Assembly (NCBI RefSeq): GCF_001423105.1
Contig: NZ_LMNV01000002.1
Span: 1,367,003 to 1,431,002 of the forward strand
Source: Frondihabitans sp. Leaf304
Lineage (GTDB): Bacteria > Actinomycetota > Actinomycetes > Actinomycetales > Microbacteriaceae
Direction: 5' to 3'
Length of the DNA stretch: 64,000 nucleotides
Shown: positions 43,020-51,689 of the stretch, in pieces
Position numbering within the stretch: position 1 is the first letter of the stretch
Layout: every line of letters begins with the position of its first letter
The notes under the pieces: generated by a model
Databases searched by the model: none
What the model was told of the DNA's origin: nothing
What the model saw: only the letters and a program-made list of their open reading frames with translations
Program-made: the position numbers and the translations under genes

Positions 43020-43045
43020 GCAGGCAGACCCGAGGGCCTGCCTGC
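43020..43045 (-). terminator. Terminator hairpin after carD
   Basis: GCAGGCAGACCC (43020-43031) pairs with GGGCCTGCCTGC (43034-43045) with one mismatch and a two-base loop. It lies 27 bp past the carD stop on the minus strand, next to the end of the repeat array. Confidence 0.75.
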
Positions 43046-43072
43046 AGCGACTGCGAAAAGGAGGAGGAGTCG

Positions 43073-43564
43073 CTAGACCGTGACGGTCGCGAGCACCTCG
43101 TCGAGGACGGCCGAGGCCTCCTCGTCGGTAGATTTCTGGGCGAGAGCGAGCTCGCTGATCAGCACCTGACGCGCCTTGAGGAGCATGCGCTTCTCGCCGG
43201 CGGACACGCCGCTGTCTTGGTCGCGGCGCCAGAGGTCGCGGACGACCTCGCTGACGCTGTAGACGCTTCCGCTGCCCATCTTCTCGGTGTTCGCCTTGAA
43301 GCGACGCGACCAGTTGCCGGGCTCTTCGACGTGATCGCTGCGGAGTACGTCGAACACCGCCTCAACACCTTTGGCGTCGATGACGTCGCGGACGCCGACC
43401 AGATCGACGTTGTCGACCGGCAACTCGATCATGAGATCGCTGGCGTGGACGTTCAGGGTGATGTATTTCTTCTCAGCGCCCTTGATGGTGCGGGTCTTGA
43501 CCGCGGTGATGGTGGCGGCGCCGTGGTGGGGATACACGACGGTCTCCCCTACTTCGAAAATCAT
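43073..43564 (-). CDS. carD: CarD family RNA-polymerase-binding regulator
   Basis: A 163-residue protein of standard actinobacterial length. The N-terminal Tudor-like RNAP-interaction domain reads [22 protein letters not shown] and [19 protein letters not shown]; the helical DNA-binding part contains [31 protein letters not shown] with the conserved Trp that contacts the upstream edge of the promoter bubble. In mycobacteria CarD stabilises open complexes at housekeeping promoters. It is divergent from the amine oxidase; a minus-strand TAGAAT at 43612-43617 is a plausible -10. Confidence 0.96.
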   Translation of the reverse strand: MIFEVGETVVYPHHGAATITAVKTRTIKGAEKKYITLNVHASDLMIELPVDNVDLVGVRDVIDAKGVEAVFDVLRSDHVEEPGNWSRRFKANTEKMGSGSVYSVSEVVRDLWRRDQDSGVSAGEKRMLLKARQVLISELALAQKSTDEEASAVLDEVLATVTV

Positions 43565-43709
43565 CTAGTCGTGCCTCTGTTCTCTTTGCGTGTCGTCTCG
43601 GCAGTCTTACCATTCTACCCGATAAATCCGTTGTATGATCCGCGGCTCTAGACCGACCGGGACGCCCTCCCCGGTGACGTGGGCCGGATCCTGCGACAAT
43701 GGCACGACC

Positions 43710-45188
43710 ATGCCGATCAGCCGCCGCGTCTTCGTGACCGGATCCCTTACCGGAGCCGGGGTACTGGCGCTGTCGGCCTGCTCGAGTCCGTCTCCGGCTC
43801 CGACGGCGAGCAGTCCGGGGCCGACCGGTACGCCGACGCCCACCGCGACCACCGCTTCCGGTGTGACGCCGGCCGCGTTCCGGCGCAGCTCGTGGGGCGA
43901 TGACCCCTATGCGTACGGCTCGAACAGCGTCCTGACGACCGAGTCCACCTCCGCCGACCGCGAGACCCTGCGGGCATCGCTCGACGACAAGGTGTTCTTC
44001 GCGGGCGAGGCCGTCGCCGAGACGTGGCCCGGCACCGTCACGGGTGCTCGCCTGTCGGGTATCGCCGTGGCCGCCGAGGTCGCTGCCGTAGCAACTCCGG
44101 GCGAGCGCATCGCCGTGATCGGCGCGGGCATCGCCGGTGCGACGGCCGCTCGCACGCTCGCCGATCAGGGTTTCGACGTGGTCGTGATCGAGGCTCGGCA
44201 GCGGGTCGGTGGCCGGATCGCCTCCTCCCAGGGCGACGACTGGCCGATCGAGGTGCAGACCGGCGTCTCGATGCTGTTCGGCGACGGAGCCGCCGACCTG
44301 GAGAGTCTGCTCACGAGCGCTGGCGTTGTGACGGTGCCGTTCGAGGCCGAGACGACAGCACGTGAAGGATCCGCGCGTACCCGATTTCCGACCACCGCCA
44401 CCGTCGCCGCCACTCTCGCTTCAGCCCGCGCCTGGGCCGACCGTCAGAGCGCCGAGGTCAGCGTCGATGGCGCACTCGACGGTTCCGGTGCTCGGTCGAC
44501 GCTGTCGAGTGCCCCCGACGCGTCGGGCGTCTCCGATGCCGACCGTCTGGCCTGGGTTCTCGCCGAGGCGCTCCCCGCGCGTTTCGGCGCCGATGCCGAG
44601 GCGCTGTCGTCTCGCGCGCTCTCCGTCGGGGCCGCTCCGGTCGACGCCCAGCTCGTCACGAAGGGATTCGCCTCCTACGTCGCCGGGCTGCTGACCGATC
44701 TCGACGTGCTGCGGGGCAGCAACGTCACTCAGATCACGTACGCCAATGAGGGTGTCGGCCTCCGTCTGGTGACGGGCGAGTCGCTCTCGGCCGACCGGGT
44801 CGTGTCGACGATCCCGCTAGGCGTGTTCAAGAAGCAGCGGATCGTCTTCGTCCCGGAGCAGTCGGCGGTGCGTCGCAGCGCCATCGACCGTCTCGGCATG
44901 GGCGTGCAGGACGTCCTCTGGCTGCGCTTCGACGAGCGCATCTGGTCGACCGACGACACCGTCTGGGCGATCCTCGACGACGACGCGACCTACCGCCTGT
45001 GGGTCAACCTCGAGCCGGCGACGGGCTACGCGATCCTGGTGGCGCTCATCGGCGGCGAGTCCGCAGTGGCGGCGGAGAAGCTGAGCGACGCCGAAGCGGT
45101 CGCTGCGGCGGTGGCCGATCTCGCGCCCTACCTCGACCGGGTGGCAGACGACGCGTCGCCCACCCCGTCGCCGACCCCGAGCTCGTGA
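43710..45188 (+). CDS. Exported flavin amine oxidase, apparently circularly permuted
   Basis: A 492-residue protein. SRRVFVTGSLTGAGVLALSACSS combines a twin-Arg start with a lipobox (LSAC), so it is probably a Tat-exported lipoprotein. Residues about 60-125 (WGDDPYAYGSN ... DKVFFAGEAVAETWPGTVTGARLSG) are what flavin monoamine oxidases have at their C-terminus. Only then comes the FAD-binding Rossmann start RIAVIGAGIAGATAARTLADQGFDVVVIEARQRVGGRI (about 133-170). The chain ends at ADLAPYLDRVADDAS and a Pro/Ser tail, exactly where the relocated segment would normally follow. A circular permutation is the simplest reading. It oxidises an amine or amino acid; substrate unknown. The start ATG lacks a strong RBS. 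The 3-prime end overlaps the convergent gene by 61 bp. Confidence 0.88.
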   Translation: MPISRRVFVTGSLTGAGVLALSACSSPSPAPTASSPGPTGTPTPTATTASGVTPAAFRRSSWGDDPYAYGSNSVLTTESTSADRETLRASLDDKVFFAGEAVAETWPGTVTGARLSGIAVAAEVAAVATPGERIAVIGAGIAGATAARTLADQGFDVVVIEARQRVGGRIASSQGDDWPIEVQTGVSMLFGDGAADLESLLTSAGVVTVPFEAETTAREGSARTRFPTTATVAATLASARAWADRQSAEVSVDGALDGSGARSTLSSAPDASGVSDADRLAWVLAEALPARFGADAEALSSRALSVGAAPVDAQLVTKGFASYVAGLLTDLDVLRGSNVTQITYANEGVGLRLVTGESLSADRVVSTIPLGVFKKQRIVFVPEQSAVRRSAIDRLGMGVQDVLWLRFDERIWSTDDTVWAILDDDATYRLWVNLEPATGYAILVALIGGESAVAAEKLSDAEAVAAAVADLAPYLDRVADDASPTPSPTPSS

Positions 45189-45901
45189 GGTGCGGTCGCC
45201 CGCTCGGGTGAGCCGTCGGATCCTGCGTTCGTGTCGTCACCCGAGGCGAGCACGCGGCGCCGCCTCGCCAGGTGCCCGGGCCGAACATGGCTCAGGCCGA
45301 TGAGCGCCGTCAGCACGCCGACGAAGATTGCGAGCACGAGAGCGTTGTAGAGCCGGAACTGCTCGGGGCTCACCTGCGTCGGGTCGAGGAAGAAGTACGG
45401 GTACCAACGCACCTCGCGGCCGCGCTCGAGTGTGAAAAGACCCCAGATCAGCGGAAAGATCAGCACCAGAGCGAGGGTGCGCCAGCGGACGGGCGTGCGA
45501 CCCGGAGCGAGGATCCAGTCGAGGAGCACGTAGGCGGAGATCCAGAAGTGGAGCACCTGGCTCGAGGTGGGGAACGCCAGCGCGTAGTGGTGCGAGGCAG
45601 ACTGCGTGACGAGCACCGCGAAGACGACTCCTGAGACGATCACGTAGGTGGTGACGATGGCGTGCACCGCGGCGAACCAGGGTGGGTCGCTCCGGCCCCG
45701 GAAGGTGAAGATGCCCGAGACCACCAGCACGGCCACGTTCGCCATGTTGCTCTGCTGCGTGAAGTAGCTGAAGTAGTTCGCGGTCGCGAAAGTCGAGAAC
45801 CCGAGGACGTACTCGAAGTTGGCGACGAGCGCGGCGATGGCCACGCCGGCCGCGGCGAGGCGCAGGAGGCCGGAGACACGGAAGGTCCACGGCGTCTGCA
45901 T
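45128..45901 (-). CDS. Pr6Pr family membrane protein
   Basis: A 257-residue protein (ATG at 45901; an upstream start at 45961 would add 20 residues) with six predicted membrane segments. TANYFSYFTQQSNMANVAVLVVSG and HFWISAYVLLDWILAPGRTPVRW, then VRWYPYFFLDP, match the Pr6Pr group of six-helix proteins, related to FAR-17a/AIG1-like families. Function is unknown. The hydrophilic C-terminal 45 residues overlap the 3-prime end of the amine oxidase gene. Confidence 0.8.
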   Translation of the reverse strand: MQTPWTFRVSGLLRLAAAGVAIAALVANFEYVLGFSTFATANYFSYFTQQSNMANVAVLVVSGIFTFRGRSDPPWFAAVHAIVTTYVIVSGVVFAVLVTQSASHHYALAFPTSSQVLHFWISAYVLLDWILAPGRTPVRWRTLALVLIFPLIWGLFTLERGREVRWYPYFFLDPTQVSPEQFRLYNALVLAIFVGVLTALIGLSHVRPGHLARRRRVLASGDDTNAGSDGSPERATAPHELGVGDGVGDASSATRSR

Positions 45902-46015
45902 CCGACCGAGGGTACCGAGAGCGGCAGGGAGAGCACCGAGCGAAGGATCCGACGGGGTCACCTGGTCACGGCCGGCCGGTTCGACGCAGGGCTTCCCGTC
46001 GCTGGCGACGAGCGC

Positions 46016-46450
46016 TTACTCGTCGACGGCGTTGAATCGCTCGAGCCCGTCGGCGAGACGGTCGATGTCGTCGTCGCTCCAGTCGGCAAGCCTCCGCTCA
46101 AGCTCGGCGTGGTTGGCCCGGATCGACCGCTGCAGCAATTCACGCCCGCGGTCGGAGAGGAGCAGCAGCTGGCCGCGCGCCTGACTCGAGATGGGCTGGA
46201 CGCCGACCTCGACGAGCCCGAGCTCTTGGAGGTCGCCGATCTGGCGCGAGACGGTGGAGCGGTTCAAGCGCATGGCCGACGCGATGTCGACGGCGCGGCA
46301 GTCGGGGGTGACCGCGATGAAGTTGAGGAGAGTGTGCTGCACGACGGTGAGCGGCTCGGCCGTGCGACGGCTTCGCGCGGCCGCCCGACGGGAGATGGCC
46401 TGCAGTTCGGCGTAGACGGCCTGCATTCGGTCGTCGCGTTTCGTGGTCAC
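46016..46450 (-). CDS. MarR family transcriptional regulator
   Basis: A 144-residue protein from the GTG at 46450; the ATG at 46495 would place the coding start inside the operator. The winged helix reads LTVVQHTLLNFIAVTPDCRAVDIASAMRLNRSTVSRQIGDLQELGLVEV, then the wing to GRELLQRS. It is divergent from a membrane exporter-like gene with a palindrome between them, and is probably its repressor. Confidence 0.88.
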   Translation of the reverse strand: MTTKRDDRMQAVYAELQAISRRAAARSRRTAEPLTVVQHTLLNFIAVTPDCRAVDIASAMRLNRSTVSRQIGDLQELGLVEVGVQPISSQARGQLLLLSDRGRELLQRSIRANHAELERRLADWSDDDIDRLADGLERFNAVDE

Positions 46451-46487
46451 GTCGTCGAGTTTAACGATCGGGTGTAATGTCTTTCTG

Positions 46488-46504
46488 TGTTGCATACTGC
46501 AACA
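46488..46504. promoter_or_regulatory. MarR operator TGTTGCA-TAC-TGCAACA
   Basis: A perfect inverted repeat with 7-bp arms and a 3-bp centre in the divergent gap. It is the size and spacing expected for a MarR dimer and could overlap promoters in both directions. Confidence 0.8.
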
Positions 46505-46533
46505 GTAACTCCCCTCGTCTTTTGAAAGGCAGC

Positions 46534-47679
46534 ATGTCTACGAATACGCACTCGCTCCAGGAGGTCGCGATCCGCCAGTCCCCGCGTCGTGACGACCACA
46601 GCCACCGGCTGCCGTCGTCCTCGTCGGGCCGCGAGACGCCCACTGGTCCGCGCATGTTCCTGGGCACGCCGGTCGCCGTCTTCAAGGCGTTCGGCACCGC
46701 GATCCTCGTGCCGCTCTTCCTGGGCCTCGGAATGACGCTCGCCTACCTCGGCGCCTTCCACCAGCCGACGCCGCACGAGCTCCCCGTGGCAGTCGTGGGC
46801 ACCAGCGCCGAGGTCAAGGTCTTCGCGCAGACGCTCAGCGACGGGGCCGACGGCCAGCTCAGCGTTCGCACCGTCTCGTCCGACGCGGTCGCTCGCCAGC
46901 TCATCACCGACCGCGAGATCACCGCGGCGTACGAGCCCACCGCCACCAGTGCGTCGCTCCTCGTCTCGTCGGCCTCGTCCGAGACGAGCGCCAACGTCGC
47001 CCAGAAGGTGTTCCTGCCGATCGCCTACGAGTCGAAGCTGCCGTTCACTGTGGTCGACGTCGTGCCGTCGTCCGCCAACGACTCCACCGGCCAGGGGCTC
47101 TTCTTCCTCCTCGTCGGGCTCAGCGTCGGCTCGTACGCGACGGCTGCCGCGGTCGCCGCCTTCGCCTCTCGTCTCGGCATCCGCTGGTCGCTCGTGACCG
47201 CCGCCGTCCTCTCCGGTGTCGTCGCCGCGATCGCCCTGATCATCGCCGGGCCCGTCTACCACGTGGTCGACGGCCACGTCTGGGGCACCTGGCTCGCCGG
47301 CTGGCTCTACTCGCTGGCCATTGTGCTGATCGGCGTCGGCCTGCACCCGGTGCTCCGCCACTGGACCACCCCCGCCCTCACCATGCTCTTCGTGATGTTC
47401 AACTTCACCTCGTCAGGCGGAATCTTCGCCGTGCACCTCATGCCCGCGTTCTTCGCCGCCCTGAACGGCTTCTGGAACGGCGCCGCCTGGCTCGACGCCG
47501 CGCAGACGATGCAGTATTTCCCCGGCCAGGCCTTCGGGTGGGACATCCTCCGCCTCGGCATCTGGGCCGCCGTCGGCCTCGGCCTGACGCTGCTCACCCA
47601 CCTCCTGAGCCGTCGCCGCACGCGCATTGCGAACGAGCGGGTCGTCATGCGCGAAGAGGAGCAGGTGGTGGCGGCGTAG
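46534..47679 (+). CDS. ABC-2/YhgE-like membrane protein, MarR-linked
   Basis: A 381-residue protein; the ATG at 46534 follows GAAAGGC. After a polar 45-residue N-terminus there is a membrane segment (AFGTAILVPLFLGLGMTLAYLGAF), an extracytoplasmic domain of about 130 residues (PHELPVAVVGTS ... LPFTVVDVVPSSANDSTGQGLFF), and five more membrane segments. This TM-soluble-TM layout is that of YhgE/Pip and ABC-2 permeases that work without a fixed ATPase. MarR control suggests efflux or envelope stress. No ATPase gene is adjacent. Confidence 0.75.
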   Translation: MSTNTHSLQEVAIRQSPRRDDHSHRLPSSSSGRETPTGPRMFLGTPVAVFKAFGTAILVPLFLGLGMTLAYLGAFHQPTPHELPVAVVGTSAEVKVFAQTLSDGADGQLSVRTVSSDAVARQLITDREITAAYEPTATSASLLVSSASSETSANVAQKVFLPIAYESKLPFTVVDVVPSSANDSTGQGLFFLLVGLSVGSYATAAAVAAFASRLGIRWSLVTAAVLSGVVAAIALIIAGPVYHVVDGHVWGTWLAGWLYSLAIVLIGVGLHPVLRHWTTPALTMLFVMFNFTSSGGIFAVHLMPAFFAALNGFWNGAAWLDAAQTMQYFPGQAFGWDILRLGIWAAVGLGLTLLTHLLSRRRTRIANERVVMREEEQVVAA

Positions 47680-47844
47680 GTGGGTGGTGCGGGTTCGCGG
47701 TTGCGGTCGCGTGCGCGTCCGCGTCCGCAGAACAGGAGACCAGTCGCGCGTGGGCGTGAGCACGCGGGGTGCAGGGTGAGGCAGCGACAGAACGCCTGAA
47801 GTACGACCAGCGCCGGAGCGATCGCACCGCAGAGCCACCCGACG

Positions 47845-47864
47845 CCAGGGCCCGCGGGAGCGCT
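47845..47864. repeat. CCAGGGCCCGCGGGAG motif copy
   Basis: Identical over 20 bases to 38151-38170 and near-identical to 53108-53127. It is intergenic, upstream of the 125-bp repeat array. Confidence 0.7.
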
Positions 47865-47904
47865 TGGCCGGCTTGAGCATGCCAGGGACTCCTGGTTCTG
47901 TTCC

Positions 47905-48400
47905 TCTGGGCGCAACTCAGGCATCCAAGCCCGGCGAGGTCCCACACCCGCGCATATCGCCCCACGCGCGCCTCATCACCTGAAAAGCGAAACGCGCGCA
48001 GGATCCTGCACCACCCCGCGCACCCCCACACTCCCCGCAACTCAGGTATACAGACCCGGCCAAGCCCCACACCCGCGCAAATTGCCTATGTCGCAGCTCA
48101 TTGCCTGAAAAGCGAAACGCGCGCAGGATCCTGCACCGCGCCGCACACCCCCACCCCGCCCGCAACTCAGGCATGCAGACCCGGCCAAACCCTATGACCA
48201 AGCAAATCGCCCATCTCGCAGCTCATCACCTGAAAAGCGGACCGCACGCAGGATCCGGCCCATCGCCGCACACCCCACCCCGCCCGCAACTCAGGCATCC
48301 AGGGCCAGCCAGGCCCCACACCCGCGCGAATCGCCCCGCACGCACCTCGTTGCCTGAAAAGCGAACCGCACGCACAGAGCGGCCGCAGGACGCCCTCGCA
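47905..48400. repeat. Tandem repeat array, 125-bp period (family 1)
   Basis: CAGG(C/T)AT... units begin at 47918, 48043, 48168 and 48292, spacing 125, 125 and 124. GGATCC recurs in step at 48001, 48126 and 48251. Each unit has CAACTCAGGCAT at the left and TGCCTGAAAAGCG or CACCTGAAAAGCG at the right; the same inverted termini occur in the 42-kb array, but the centre differs. Region 47680-48425 otherwise has no gene. Confidence 0.9.
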
Positions 48401-48425
48401 TCCCGCGGCCGCTCGCCCGCGCGAA

Positions 48426-50600
48426 CTACTTCGCAGAGGACAGGTCGTACACCGTGCTCCCGCCCACGGTCGTCGCCGTGAAGTTCGCCTCCACCCAGGT
48501 CTTGATCGCCGAGGAGGCCGACGAGGAGCCGCTGCCCATCCCGCCTCCGGAGCCACTCGACACGTAGTAGCCGATGTCGCCCGCGGCCACGTACGCCTTA
48601 AACTCGGCGAGGGTCGGCGTCGGGTCGTCGCTCCAGCCGCCGATGGCCATCACCGCGGTGCCGCTCGACAGCTCGAGCGTCGCAGCCGACTGGTCGTTGT
48701 TGACGGCCGCAGCCCAGCGCGCGGTGCTCTTCTTCAGGAGGGTGTCGAGAGCAGTGGAGGAGGTCGTGCCACCCATTCCCGCAGCGGAAGACGAAGACGA
48801 GGATCCGCCCGACGCCGAGTCATCCGATGTGCCGGCAGAGCTCGAGTCCGATCCGCCCGGCGCGGTGCCGCTCGGAGCGGAGTCGCCCGAAGGCATCTCA
48901 CCGGAGGGCATTTCGCTCTCTGAGCCTGACTCGCCGCTCTCGCTGCCGCCGGGGCCACCAGTGCCAGACGGCGGGGTTCCACCACCGCCAGCGCCACCCG
49001 TGCCACCGCCCATGCCGCCGCCGCCGCCGCCACCCATACCGGACGAGCTCGACGACGATCCCACGCTCGGAATCGACCCCGAGTGCCCGACCGACGCCGT
49101 CGCCATGGCATACGCACCCGATCCCCCGAAGGCGAACAGGGTGCCGACCAGCACGGCCGCGAGGGTCACACGTCGGAAGGCCGTAATCGAACCGATCACG
49201 AAGCCGATTGCCGCGAGCACCGAGCCGATCAGCACGACCCACTTGAGCCAGGGCATCCAGGTCGCGTTCTCCGAGAGGAGGTGGAACGACCATGCGCCCG
49301 TTCCGGCGATGGCGACTGCTAGGCCGAGGCGTCCGAGCCAGGTGGTGCGCATGCGCCACAGGAGGGCGCCGCCGATGCCGATGAGTCCGGCGATCGCCGG
49401 TGCCAGAGCGACCGTGTAGTAGGGGTGGATCGTGCCGCTGGTGAAGCTGAAGACGAGGGCCGTAACGATTAGCCAGCCGCCCCACATCACGAGGCCGGCG
49501 CGCAGCGGGTCGAGGCGCGACCGGCGACCGGCGACGATCAGACCCAGCACGAGCAACAGCAGTGCGGCGGGGAGCAGCCACGAGATCTCGAGTCCCATCT
49601 CGCTCGAGAAGAGGCGGGTGAGGCCGGTCGAACCGCCGAAGGATCCGCCTGCGGTTCCCCTTCCGGCACCGCCACCGCCACCGTTGCCCGACCCCGAGCC
49701 GAAGAAGCGGCCGAGCCCGTTGTAGCCGAAGGCGAGCTCCAGCACCGAGTTGTTGGTCGAGCCGCCGATGTAGGGGCGGGAGTCGGCCGGCCAGATGGCG
49801 ACGATCGCGACCCACCAGCCGGCGCCGACGACGACTCCGACGAGCGCGCCGAGTACGTGCAGAAGACGCTTCCAGATCGTCGTGTTGGCCGCGAGCAGGT
49901 AGACGAGCACGAAGGCCGGGGCCACGAGGAGGCCCTGCAGCATCTTGGTCAAGAAGGCGAAGCCCAGCACGAGCCCGGCTGCGGCCAGCCACTTCCAGCT
50001 CGCACTGGGCAGAGCGCGCACCACGAAGTAGGCGGCCAGCGTCATGAGCAGGACGAGGAGCGCATCGGGGTTGTCGAAGCGGAACATCAGCGCGGCGGCC
50101 GGGGTGCAGGCGAGCGCGAGACCGCCGACGAGGGCGCCGGCGGCCGAGAGGCGCGGGCCGAGCGCGGCGAGGCTGCGCCGCACGATGGCGAAGACCAGCG
50201 CGACGCTGCCCACGCCCATCAACGCCTGCGGAACGAGGAGGCTCCACGAGTTGAAGCCGAAGATCCGCGCCGAGATGCCCATCACCCACAGCGACGCCGG
50301 CGGCTTGTCGACGGTGATGAAGTTCGACGAATCCAAGGATCCGAAGAAGAGAGCCTTCCAGCTCTGACTCCCCGCCTGCACGGCAGCGGCGTAGAACGAG
50401 TTCGCCGTGCCGCTGGCCGACAGCCCAACGATGTAGAGGAGGCCGGTGGCGACGAGGAGCCCCCAGAGGCTCGGCCTGACCCAGGCGGGGTCGGCGCGGC
50501 TGCCGAGGAGCGCTCGGGCGGCGAGTCGGCGTTCTCCGGTGGCACCGGGCGACGGTCTGGTCGCGGTGCTTCCGGTGAGAGGTCCGGCGTGTGCGGTCAT
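48426..50600 (-). CDS. ArnT/YkcB-like GT39 membrane glycosyltransferase with Ser/Gly linker
   Basis: A 724-residue protein from the ATG at 50600. GSLDSSNFITVDKPPASLWVMG is the PMT/ArnT first-loop block with catalytic Asp; about twelve membrane segments follow to about residue 535. A low-complexity linker of Gly, Ser, Pro and Glu (about 535-640) then leads to an extracytoplasmic domain (LDTLLKKSTARWAAAVNN ... AVMAIGGWSDDPTPTLAEF ... VYDLSSAK) like the C-terminal domain of YkcA/B-type putative mannosyltransferases. A second Gly-rich insertion (GSGSGNGGGGGAGRG) lies in a loop near residue 310. It likely transfers a sugar from polyprenyl phosphate to an envelope acceptor. Confidence 0.88.
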   Translation of the reverse strand: MTAHAGPLTGSTATRPSPGATGERRLAARALLGSRADPAWVRPSLWGLLVATGLLYIVGLSASGTANSFYAAAVQAGSQSWKALFFGSLDSSNFITVDKPPASLWVMGISARIFGFNSWSLLVPQALMGVGSVALVFAIVRRSLAALGPRLSAAGALVGGLALACTPAAALMFRFDNPDALLVLLMTLAAYFVVRALPSASWKWLAAAGLVLGFAFLTKMLQGLLVAPAFVLVYLLAANTTIWKRLLHVLGALVGVVVGAGWWVAIVAIWPADSRPYIGGSTNNSVLELAFGYNGLGRFFGSGSGNGGGGGAGRGTAGGSFGGSTGLTRLFSSEMGLEISWLLPAALLLLVLGLIVAGRRSRLDPLRAGLVMWGGWLIVTALVFSFTSGTIHPYYTVALAPAIAGLIGIGGALLWRMRTTWLGRLGLAVAIAGTGAWSFHLLSENATWMPWLKWVVLIGSVLAAIGFVIGSITAFRRVTLAAVLVGTLFAFGGSGAYAMATASVGHSGSIPSVGSSSSSSGMGGGGGGGMGGGTGGAGGGGTPPSGTGGPGGSESGESGSESEMPSGEMPSGDSAPSGTAPGGSDSSSAGTSDDSASGGSSSSSSAAGMGGTTSSTALDTLLKKSTARWAAAVNNDQSAATLELSSGTAVMAIGGWSDDPTPTLAEFKAYVAAGDIGYYVSSGSGGGMGSGSSSASSAIKTWVEANFTATTVGGSTVYDLSSAK

Positions 50601-50791
50601 GGGTAGTCCTCCGGGTTGGCGGACTTCGAGGATCGCTGGCGCGGCTTTCGGCTTTCTATGAGGCGCCGATACGCCTGCTATGCATCGTGCGCGGGGCAGG
50701 GCAGGCGGGCGGCTGCGAATAGACATGGCGGACGACCGAGGCTTGTCCGAGGTCCGCCACGTCCATCCGCAGCCGCGCTAAAAGCACAGCT

Positions 50792-51358
50792 TTAGGCGGC
50801 GGCAGTCTCGGAGGTCGCGGCAACGAGCTTCTCGACGACGTCGCTCAGCTGGCCGACGACCTCCGCGTCGTCCTTCGGGTGCGTCTCGGCGAAGCGGACG
50901 ACCGAGCCGGGGATCGCGAGCTTGACGTCGTCGAGCACCTTGGCACCGGTGATGCCGAATGCCTTGCGGGTCTCGTCCTGCGCCCACACGCCGCCGAACT
51001 GGCCGAACGCGGAGCCGATCACTGCCGTGGGCTTGCCCACGAGGTTCGACTCGCCGTAGGGGCGCGACGCCCAGTCGATGGCGTTCTTGAGGCTGGCGGG
51101 AATGGTGCCGTTGTGCTCGGGGGTGACCACGAGGATCCCGTCGGACGCACCGATGGCCGCACGGAGCTTGGCGGCCCCCTCCGGCACGGCACCGTCTACG
51201 TCGATGTCTTCGTTGTAGAAGGGGATGTGGCCGAGGCCCTCGTGGATCGTCAGCGTGACGCCCTCGGGGGCGACCTGGGCGGCCGCTTCGGCGAGCTGGC
51301 GGTTGGTGCTGGCAGCGCGGAGGCTACCCACGAGGACGAGGATCGAGGAATCGGACAT
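50792..51358 (-). CDS. NADPH-dependent FMN reductase family protein
   Basis: A 188-residue flavodoxin-fold protein with AAAGGAGA before the ATG at 51358. ILVLVGSLRAASTNRQLAEAAA is the phosphate-binding loop; VTPEHNGTIPASLKNAIDWAS is the family signature (PEYNxxxPxxLKNAIDW); GSAFGQFGGVWAQDETR follows. It reduces flavin, quinone or chromate-like substrates with NAD(P)H. It stands alone. A short AT-rich hairpin (TAAAGC/GCTTTTA) overlaps its stop. Confidence 0.92.
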   Translation of the reverse strand: MSDSSILVLVGSLRAASTNRQLAEAAAQVAPEGVTLTIHEGLGHIPFYNEDIDVDGAVPEGAAKLRAAIGASDGILVVTPEHNGTIPASLKNAIDWASRPYGESNLVGKPTAVIGSAFGQFGGVWAQDETRKAFGITGAKVLDDVKLAIPGSVVRFAETHPKDDAEVVGQLSDVVEKLVAATSETAAA

Positions 51359-51689
51359 GTTTTCTCCTTTGGTGGCAAACAGATACAAACCGCCCAATTC
51401 GGCCGACCGCGCTCGTATTCCCGTGGTCACGAATTAGCCGACGCGTGATGTCGATTTCGGCGTTCCGAAAAGCTGGTGCGACGGCGACACCCCATGCCAG
51501 GGTGGACGAATCGAAGGGGAGTAGTTCCTCCAACGGTGCGTCGACATACTGGCGGTCACGACGACCAGCCCGGCGTACCTCCTCGTGACAGCCGCTCCCG
51601 GCGGCTGAGCGAGGCGAACGAGACCTTCGGCCATTCAGGCCGAAGCTCCTCCCTACCCGGAAGCGCTCGGCCGCGACCGAAAGCCCGCC
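51359..51689. other. Divergent intergenic region, no gene seen
   Basis: 331 bp between the FMN reductase and antiporter starts. Apart from the reductase RBS I see no clear promoter boxes, repeats or small genes. Confidence 0.5.
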
